Below, one piece after another: positions 57,421 through 64,000 of a stretch of 64,000 nt of DNA. Position 1 is the first letter of the stretch; the number at the start of each line of letters is the position of its first letter. The translations under genes were made by a program, and so were the position numbers. The notes beneath the pieces were generated by a model, which was given only the letters and a program-made list of their open reading frames with translations, did no database searches and was not told the DNA's origin. Origin of the DNA: Liopterus haemorrhoidalis (Eukaryota > Arthropoda > Insecta > Coleoptera > Dytiscidae); assembly GCA_963971575.1 (NCBI GenBank), contig OZ020612.1, forward strand, positions 66,337,869 through 66,401,868. Reading direction: 5' to 3'.

Positions 57421-58638
57421 TGTTCGTAGCGTTGTATACAGGACTAACCCAACACTACAACGACAACATTGTTAAACAATATAATTACATTAGTGATTAT
57501 TAAAAAATAATAATAATAATAATAACAATAATAATAATAAAAATACAATATACATATAAAAGTTATATAAAGTTGATACACATTTTTTTTATAAAATAGG
57601 TGTATTATTAATATTTGTTAATATAATAGTTTTTAATCTGTTTTTTTAAGATGTTTATAGTTTGAAAAAAGATATCAAGATTAAGAATAGAAGCTAAGTT
57701 ATTATAAGTAAATGAAAATCTAATAATAGGCGAATTAAAATTTGAGTTGGTTCTGGCAAAAGGCTGGTGTATTAAATTTTTGTTTCTTAAATACCGGTTC
57801 GGGACATTTATATTTGTAAGTTGCAGGAGAGATGGAGAATCAACTATACCATTAATAATTTTTGCAAATATAATAATGTCAGAGAGAGATCTTTTATCAG
57901 TTACTGTAAGCATCTTAAAGTATTTACATGCGGTACTGTAATTCATGCTGGAAATTGGTGCTTTCCTAGAAATATAACAAATAAATCTTTTTTGAATCTG
58001 TTCTATTCGGGATATATGAACATTATATTGGGGATTCCAGACGGTGCAGCAGTAACTTAAATGCGAATTTACATATGCATTATATAAACTCATGACAGAT
58101 TTGTAATTTTAAAAAAATTTAGATGTTCTAATGATGAACCCCAACATCTTGTAAGCTTTCTGAACTATGGTATTTATATGAATGTCAAATTTTAGCTTTG
58201 AGTCTATGGTTACACCAAGATCTTTAATATGGCTGACGTTAAGAAGTGTGTTTGAATTTATGCTATAGGAAAATGAAAAAGTTTGATGGTTTCTAGTGAA
58301 AGTTATCTGAAAGCATTTAGAAAAATTTAGAAATAGTTTATTTGAAATACAGTAGTCATGTAAACTGACTAGATCCTTTTGTAGGAGAAGACAATCAGTA
58401 ATAGATGTAATCTGTGAATAGATCTTCAAGTCGTCAGCATATAGCAGTATTTGCGAGTGCTTAAAACAGTTTACAATATTATTTATGTATATTATAAAAA
58501 GAAGGGGACCAAGGTGCGAACCTTGAGGGACACCCGAAGTTGAGATATAAAAGTCAGACTTAAATCCATGAACAACCACAGCCTGAGACCGATTCTGTAA
58601 ATACGAGTTAACCCAGCGCAGTAGGACACCATGTATAC
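57392..58638 (-). pseudogene. 5'-truncated LINE, reverse transcriptase half, one stop
   Basis: The minus strand reads IHGVLLRWVNSYLQNRSQAV, TSGVPQGSHLGPLLFIIYIN, LLYADDLKIYSQ with the YADD catalytic motif, SKCFQITFTRN, LGVTIDSKLKFDIHIN, then one in-frame TAA (58109-58111), then MSLYNAYVNSHLSYCCTVWN and RIEQIQKRFICYISRK to a stop at 57608. This is the palm and thumb of a non-LTR reverse transcriptase of the Jockey/CR1 type. The front half is missing. The 3' end carries a (TTTA)n tail read on the plus strand (57392-57420), and CTGTA is duplicated at both edges. One stop in about 330 codons indicates a young insertion. Confidence 0.9.
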
Positions 58639-58658
58639 CTGTATGTTCGCGGCCTTAG

Positions 58659-59027
58659 AGTATAAAGATTATTTTCGGCGCCAACAAACAGGCGCCTATA
58701 AGCGTCTGTCTATTTCATATTACTAATTACCAAACATTCTTTACTTTCTGTACGACTCTCGTAAAATGAGAAATATTCGCCGGTGTTTCTAACGTATTAT
58801 GAAACCTACCGTGTGTTTTTAATTTTTATCCAAAAGCATCATGATTTCTAATACCCCCACTTGAAGTAATAACCCCTTTAGTTACCACCAATCATTTCCA
58901 AATAAGACATTATGCGATTGGCAAACTTACCGGATGTAAAGCTGTATGTATTATCCCGATGTAATCGAGCGATGCGATTGTCGTAGACGTGTTACGTACA
59001 TTTAGGTTCTGCTCTCATCCGATCAAG
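58659..59027. other. SMG6 3' flank
   Basis: This stretch holds the outer direct repeat of the Harbinger-type element (58673-58710) and then the 3' untranslated side of SMG6. On the minus strand an ATTAAA lies near 58823 and could serve as polyadenylation signal; no AATAAA is seen closer to the stop. Confidence 0.4.
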
Positions 59028-59151
59028 TCATCCAGCGATGTTGGCCCAGGCGAGGAAGTCGGGTAACTCTCGGACGGGGACGTCGCGCGACAAGGCTTTC
59101 ACTCGAAGATTACGATCCTCCGTGAGTAGTACAACCTCGCGATATAACTTC
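59028..59151 (-). CDS. SMG6: SMG6 last coding exon (PIN domain end)
   Basis: Starting after a TTTGCATGTGCAG-type acceptor, the exon reads REVVLLTEDRNLRVKALSRD, VPVRELPDFLAWANIAG and TGA. In SMG6 proteins this is the final strand and helix of the PIN nuclease; the D of TEDRN corresponds to the third catalytic aspartate of the family (D1392 in human numbering, from memory). The first base completes an arginine codon with AG from the previous exon, so the frame passes through cleanly. The usual LTDDRN appears here as LTEDRN, a mild change beside the catalytic residue. The protein ends right after the PIN domain, as in other animals. Confidence 0.95.
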
Positions 59152-60470
59152 CTGCACATGCAAAAATATTCTAATTAGACTATCACGCAGAAATAATTTA
59201 TCAAAATCATAAATTCAATGCTGTTGTGATTCCGTGGTAACACTATTAACTACGGACCACAGGTATTATGGTTATTCCTCTTGTAGTGGCAGATTACACC
59301 CAAGCACTGCACCCCTAAAGGAAAAAAATCAGCTGTGGCCACCACAGGACCGACCACCATCATAAATTACTTATATAAAATACATTCTAGCAGCAGAGTA
59401 GAAGACAAAATTGTTTTATTGGAGCAAGAATCGGGAAATTACTCAACAAGTGCTGACCAAAATGCAAGTGATGGCCTAAAAACAGGTCCTCACTTCCAAA
59501 ATGCTTGACCTAATCAAAAAATTGATGTGAAGTGTGAATTTTCACACATTGCAGGGTTTCGCAGGTATATAATAAATGAAGGCGGCATGCTGAGTGTGTA
59601 GGATAAATTTTGCTTTGTAGTAATCACAGCAAAATGAACGATATTTTTAAAATAATGTATCGTCTGTTAATCGACGATAAGGTTATGAGGTTAAGAGCTT
59701 TAAAAACAAATTTTAAGTTAAAATATTTTTTTGTTAATTTTAATTCGAATACCAATACTATTATTTAGGTTTCTAAATATGTGTAGTATTTTTTTTTTTA
59801 TATAGCAAGGTTCATTAAGATTTTGAAAATTGCGCCTATGCCGTCCATTGGTTGTTTTAAGTCATATGCTTCGCCCCTCTGGTTTCGTATACATGACACA
59901 TGAAATAAAAACACATGAATGAAAATATAATACCAACAATTCCAACTGGTTATTAAATTTACGCTCTTAAAAATTAAATCCAATATTTGCCAAAATGTAA
60001 CTAATTTTGAAAAATGAAAAAAAAAATGTTTATATTTTTAGGGGGATATGTTTTTTAGATGTTTTAGTATTTTTGCTATGTGCGGGTCAAAGAGTTGTAT
60101 AAGCATGCCAAATTTCAACTCTCTAGGTTTAGCCGTTTGGCTACAATTTTAATCGAACAGACAGACCGACGGACATCATGCTAAAAATACTCAAAACGTT
60201 ATGTAGGGACCTCAATTCGTGATCCATCAGAGACCCATTGAAATCTCAATGTCAAAATCGGTATGATCACAATACCTTCCTTATATATGTTCGGTAAAAA
60301 TACATATATAAACGACATTATACAATGATAGCTCACCCTAACCTAAAATATTTCAAGTATGATTTACAACAACTTAGACAAAAGTGTCAAAAACCGCCAA
60401 TCAATCGTTAAAAGTGTGTAGATTTCTTAATATAGTCCCGCTTAAATAAAATGATTGAACTATATATTAC
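59152..60470 (-). other. SMG6: SMG6 intron carrying a T/M chimera
   Basis: A GT-AG intron of 1,319 bp. From the right it holds a diverged copy of the CGGTTAGGCGG-type MITE body near 60340-60440, a hybrid of families M and T (60300-59517), and M-tail sequence near 59325-59380 (GTGGCCACCACAGGACCGAC). No coding sequence. Confidence 0.85.
59517..60300 (-). mobile_element. Family T copy 9 fused to family M at the TGTC tract
   Basis: 59517-59990 is a T end in minus orientation, with the subfamily end stretch seen in copy 3. After a gap that removes the tRNA-like module, 60030-60155 is the T core up to the microsatellite. At about 60160 only four TGTC-like units remain and the sequence changes to the left part of family M (ATAACGTTTTGAG-like phrases read in reverse, then GGTATTGTGATCATACCG). 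Both families are therefore joined at the tract they share. Confidence 0.75.
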
Positions 60471-60786
60471 CTTGTAGGGTCTTCTTCACTATTCTCACTA
60501 TCAGGTCCTTTATTTTTACACAAGCTCAGACAGGTAGCTAATATCCTGTCATCATTCCTTGGGCCGACATCCAGGTCTTTATCGTCCTCTGAGGTGAACG
60601 CGCTTGAAACCAGAACTGTACCACGGGTAGTCACACATTTGACTTGCGGATTTCGCGACCTAAGGAAATCCAGAGCACGTCGGGACGCCTCAGCTACTTT
60701 GAGAAGATGCTCCGGATCCAAGGTCACTCTTGGAGCAGGCAGAGGAGATTTACCACCACGGGCCAAACCTTCCAACTCACCCAAAA
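60471..60786 (-). CDS. SMG6: SMG6 penultimate coding exon (PIN domain middle)
   Basis: The exon begins after TTGTTGTTTAG and reads, with the G from the previous exon, VLGELEGLARGGKSPLP, then LLKVAEASRRALDFLRSRNP, QVKCVTTRGTVLVSSAFTSE and GPRNDDRILATCLSLCKNK, ending EEDPTR. This is the centre of the SMG6 PIN fold; NDD followed by I.L..CL..C matches the segment with the second catalytic aspartate (D1353 in human numbering). Length and order agree with the family. In vertebrates the first motif is VINELDGLA; here glycine stands for the asparagine. The donor GTAATA follows ACAAG. Neighbouring exons join in frame on both sides. Confidence 0.95.
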
Positions 60787-62289
60787 CTAAACAACAAAAA
60801 GAAAAGGACAATATTAAGAAAAATTAATTTAATAAAATATTCCGTCGTTGTCATCCACTCATTTTCTCATTCGTAATAAAAACTCTTCCATTACATTTAG
60901 AACGATATACTCTTGAATTTCCCTGATGGCTGTTCTTACTCTATGTTCTAAGTCTTATAACCTTTTACCTTCAGGATACCTTCTTGGTAGAGTTGCTGGG
61001 CCCTAGCAGAATTTATTTGAGGTTCCCCGAATGTCAGAACCATATCTGTCATTTCTTCATTTGAATAACGTACGTACGTACGCCGTAACAAATGAATTGA
61101 TCACCTTTAATATCAAACTCGTACTAACAGGCAAGAAAATTTGCGGGTTTTATTTATTTATTTTTTTTTTGTAACAAAATCATTTTCAAAGCTTGCTAAC
61201 ATCTTTGTAAAGTTGATTTAATGTACTTTCAAGAAAAATAAATTGAAGTACTGATTCCCTATGCTAGATAAAAAGTTGAAACAATTTCCGTTGAAACCGG
61301 AAGTGATGCAGAATTCTTATTATAATCCTTAAGTGGGCCCTTTTGTCTACTTTAACTTTTCTTCTGAAGAATTTTTTGTATCTCTTAAAATAAAGGAGTT
61401 ATTCTTTTTTCTTTGCACGGACAAACACATATAAATAAGATAAAATGTCTGTTCGAAAAATTGGACAGACATAGGCTGATGGTAAGAGGCTGTAAAGGCA
61501 CCAATTAACATTGAATATCACAGTCTAATAATATAAAAATAGTCATGAATGAGATGTTTACAATGATCGCATACGCCATCAGTTTCTATTTAAATAGTGT
61601 TCTGAATTTATATTATATATATTACACTCGGGTGATTACAATCCTTGCCTACGGCTCAAGTGGTAAACTTGATCCTTGTACAATATAACCTCTATTATAC
61701 ACTTGTTAAATAAAATTCTATTGTTACATTAACTTCGTGATATTTTTGTTGCTGTATAAACAAGTCCAGGTCTTACAATTTATTAAACCACTTTCAATCA
61801 CAATCACCCTCAATAGTGTTCGTTTAGCGCTCTCCGACGGTATATTAAGCGCTATCCGAGGTCATACTGTAACTCACAATTCATCAGTAATATATTGTCA
61901 GGTTTTAAATGTGGATATCCGGAGAAATATTCAAAATATTTAACCTAACTAAATATTAACTTAAAGTTTTTTAAAAAATGCGTATCCTTCGTAATAATTT
62001 TTTATTTGTGACACTTCGTGTCCGACACTTCCTTTGGTCAACAGATAAATATTTCTCGACACGATGCATTTCGCGAGTTCAGACATACATAAAATATACA
62101 ATGTGACAAAGTTTGACAGGCCGAACCAGACAGCGTTGTCGCTTGCATCCGTTAAATTGCATTCCTGACTGATGTACGACCAATTTTGGTTATACAAAAA
62201 AAAGTAATTGACGAAAAATATGTTGGAAATTAACGACAATTTACGAAATAAGTCACTAAAGTGACAGGTTACAAAATGATAATGCTTAC
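60787..62289 (-). other. SMG6: SMG6 intron
   Basis: A GT-AG intron of 1,503 bp with donor GTAAGC and acceptor TTTAG. No repeat shared with the rest of the window is evident; TACGTACGTACG lies near 61071. Its relatively unique sequence contrasts with the TE-filled flanks. Confidence 0.85.
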
Positions 62290-62446
62290 CGACTAGAGGT
62301 ACCATCAGAGTGTAGGGGTTAGTTCCATGTGTCCTCGCCAGAGTCTGGATCTGGGGGAGGTAGTCTATGAAACAGTTCGTATCTGGCACTAAGTGTCTAG
62401 GTCGAATCTCTAACTCCACGCTGATAACAGACTGCTGTAAAATCGC
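62290..62446 (-). CDS. SMG6: SMG6 exon with PIN domain start
   Basis: After a TTTTGTTGCAG acceptor the exon reads AILQQSVISVELEIRPRHLV, PDTNCFIDYLPQIQTLARTH and GTNPYTLMVPLV, then a donor GTAAGC. RPRHLVPDTNCFIDYL is the first strand and helix of the SMG6 PIN domain; its D is the first catalytic residue (D1251 in human numbering). SMG6 cuts mRNAs near premature stop codons after recruitment by UPF1, acting in the cytoplasm. The exon is in phase 0 at its start. The N-terminal EJC-binding motifs and 14-3-3-like/TPR region must lie on exons beyond the window; I found none up to 64000. Confidence 0.95.
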
Positions 62447-62457
62447 CTGCAACAAAA

Positions 62458-62469
62458 TAGATAGATAGA

Positions 62470-62512
<43 letters not shown>

Positions 62513-62548
62513 ATGAATAAATAGATAAATAAATAAATAAATAAATGA
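62458..62548. repeat. (AAAT)n and (AGAT)n microsatellite
   Basis: About 90 bases of AAAT repeats with AGAT units at the start and in the middle, only about 10 bases upstream of the SMG6 PIN exon acceptor. Being within the polypyrimidine side on the minus strand (ATTT repeats), it could affect splicing. Confidence 0.9.
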
Positions 62549-62649
62549 ACACGAGGACCGTCAAAGTAGAAAACGTTAGCACATAGCACCCACTAAATCA
62601 ATCCTTGGTTCCATTTCGTGTCTAGTTGATTTAAAGTGGGAAAGAGAAT
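62549..62649. other. SMG6 upstream intron, unassigned
   Basis: Short stretch between the microsatellite and the GACGGCG-rich element. Nothing recognised. Confidence 0.4.
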
Positions 62650-63100
62650 GCAACGAGTTTGACGGCGCGTTGACGTCGTTGGACGGCGCAAACTGTAAGC
62701 GCAAAGTTAAAAGCAAGCCTGTACTATGCAAGTGCACAGAATGAACAACGTCCTACGGCGTTCGAACGCCGTTGATACTGAATGTTCGTCAACTTCCAAC
62801 TTTTGACGCCGTTGAACGTTGACGCAGAACACCTAACCTCAGTTTTTACTGAATGGTAAAGTGTTTGTATGTATAAATAACTTGCATACAACATAAATAA
62901 CATCACACACAAGTCTTCATCATCCATTATACTTTTAATAAAAGAAAGCGCACGTATAAACACAGATATAGGTTGTCAAGTGACACTTGACGGCGTTAAA
63001 AATTATTGCATTGTGGGCAGGCGAAAATTCAACGGCGTTCTCTGTAACGCCGTCGCAAATGACGGCGCGCTGTGCATTCTGTTCCAGGCTTTAGTGTGGT
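62650..63100. mobile_element. Possible Harbinger-type MITE with GACGGCG repeats
   Basis: AAGCCTGT...GCACAGAATG on the left and its approximate complement GCATTCTGTTCCAGGCTTTA on the right bound a region full of GACGGCG, AACGCCGTT and GACGCCGTTG motifs. A minus-strand frame begins MDDEDLCVMLFMLYASYLY, which resembles the start of some HARBI1-like proteins but is too short for certainty. Borders are approximate. Confidence 0.45.
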
Positions 63101-64000
63101 CTTGGCTAGCACAGACTGAATTTCACAGTTAGTTACTGCATTTATACAGAGCGATCATCAAATCTTGAACGTTTGTAATACTTGACAGAAACATTTAGTT
63201 ATCGAACTTATTTCCAAGGACATGTAGACATAAGCGTACATTCTATTTTTGTTACCTTATACAAATTAATTATTAAATGAACACTATTTTTCTCTACACG
63301 CCAATGAGTCGATAACAGATATTAAGTTAGCAACACATATTTTCGTTGTTCCTCGGGTGAGTTTGGGCAAGCGAAGTAATCTGATTGGTTCTTTGTTAAA
63401 TAGAGATTTTCAGCTGTCAATTATAATACAGTTTTGATATTTTTAAACTCATTGTTTACTATTATATAACGAACGAGAAATAATGATCGCACGGTATCAG
63501 TGCTATGTAATTGGTCAAACTGTCAATTCTGGCCTCGGGATTTGTGTTACCACCGACTCAGAATCTGGAATTTTTGTGATATCCAACTTTGTCAGCAACT
63601 CATTATAATTAGATTATACAGGGTGTACTTTACCGTCAGTGCTATGGCTTTTTATCGAAAACTATGGGACGTACGAAGTTGGGAGGGGGGATAATAACCA
63701 TTGCTAAGTGTCTATGCGTTATCCACGAATCGGAGGTTGATGAAATTATTGATTGGTAAAAAATTATGTGGAAAATATTGTGCATAATCAACAATCAGGT
63801 AAATAGCAATCGAAGGAACGTTACCAGATGGCATAAAAATTTAGCTTTTGTTTCATTTTTTTCACTTACTTCCCCGGGGGAGGTAAATTTTTACTTACAT
63901 CCCGTTGTTAATAGTAACCAAAGCTTCCTCGGTAATGTGTGTCTACTTCATTCAAATCAATGTCATAACAATGTACCGTATTGTTCGGACCAAAAGACGC
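63101..64000. other. Probable SMG6 intron or flank, unassigned
   Basis: No exon with a good donor in phase 0 and SMG6-like reading was found on the minus strand. CAGGGTGTACTTTACC near 63620 is a phrase seen at some MITE ends. Nothing else is recognised. Confidence 0.4.

Larger units (their letters stand above)
56763..58658. mobile_element. PIF/Harbinger-type element split by a LINE
   Basis: CTAAGGCCGCGAACATACAG at 56763 is matched in reverse complement at the right end (58639-58658), with AAAG continuing the match across the LINE. Between lie a Harbinger transposase N-terminal fragment and GCGCTGA motifs in both arms. Outside both ends a 35-40 bp direct repeat (GGCGCC, AAACAGGCGCCTA, AAGCG) occurs at 56705 and 58673. 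Without the LINE the element is about 640 bp, a deletion derivative. Confidence 0.75.

Noticed and set aside
62447..64000. Further SMG6 exons upstream
   Set aside because: No minus-strand stretch with donor in the right phase and SMG6-like reading was found.

Overview
The window is AT-rich, repeat-dense animal DNA, most likely from an insect. The only host gene I can recognise is the 3' end of SMG6 (EST1A), the endonuclease of nonsense-mediated mRNA decay. It lies on the minus strand at the right end: three coding exons (62446-62290, 60786-60471, 59151-59028) join in frame across GT-AG introns and end in a TGA, giving the C-terminal PIN nuclease domain. Its upstream exons are not found in the window. 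No rRNA, CRISPR array or bacterial-type gene is present. The species cannot be fixed from the sequence; the insect call rests on the intron-split SMG6 and on the mix of hAT, piggyBac, PIF/Harbinger, Tc1/mariner, LINE, SINE and Helitron-like sequences.

Nearly everything else is transposon debris, often nested so clearly that order of insertion can be read. Left third (1-22,000): a hAT element with transposase remnant (1041-2108); a full copy of a dispersed family here called T (4882-6458) carrying two later hAT-type MITEs with perfect 8-bp target duplications; a triple nest at 7061-7772; a duplicated block (7867-10378) holding a hAT remnant, a piggyBac-like MITE and a SINE; a decayed Tc1 transposase (12685-13785); and a 1.7-kb repeat of unknown type whose sister lies at 43983-45546. 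Middle (22,000-45,000): LINE fragments, a 1.56-kb Harbinger-type element with TAA duplications, a Helitron candidate with 114-bp tandem repeats, several hAT MITEs, an RNase H remnant of an I/R1-like LINE, a hAT element with LINE inside it, and a 97-bp near-perfect inverted repeat. Right third (45,000-64,000): further T copies, a LINE next to a mariner fragment, a piggyBac relic with its zinc-binding tail, a Harbinger relic, then a LINE inserted in one arm of a palindromic Harbinger-type element just downstream of SMG6.

The most unusual signal is family T (copies or fragments near 4882, 18617, 26783, 40002, 41221, 46420, 47613, 47792 and 59517). Its ends are alike: a T-rich start with a GGGTTTTGTAGG hairpin, a (TGTC)n tract, a shared core, and an end carrying the palindrome GTGTGAAAATTCACAC. 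At one fixed internal place, however, different copies carry at least three different tRNA-like modules. T also forms hybrids with a second (TGTC)n-bearing family, here called M. A second puzzle is a roughly 39-bp minisatellite (core GGTCCTCAC and AAGTGAAGAGC) found inside at least four MITE families whose terminal repeats are unrelated.
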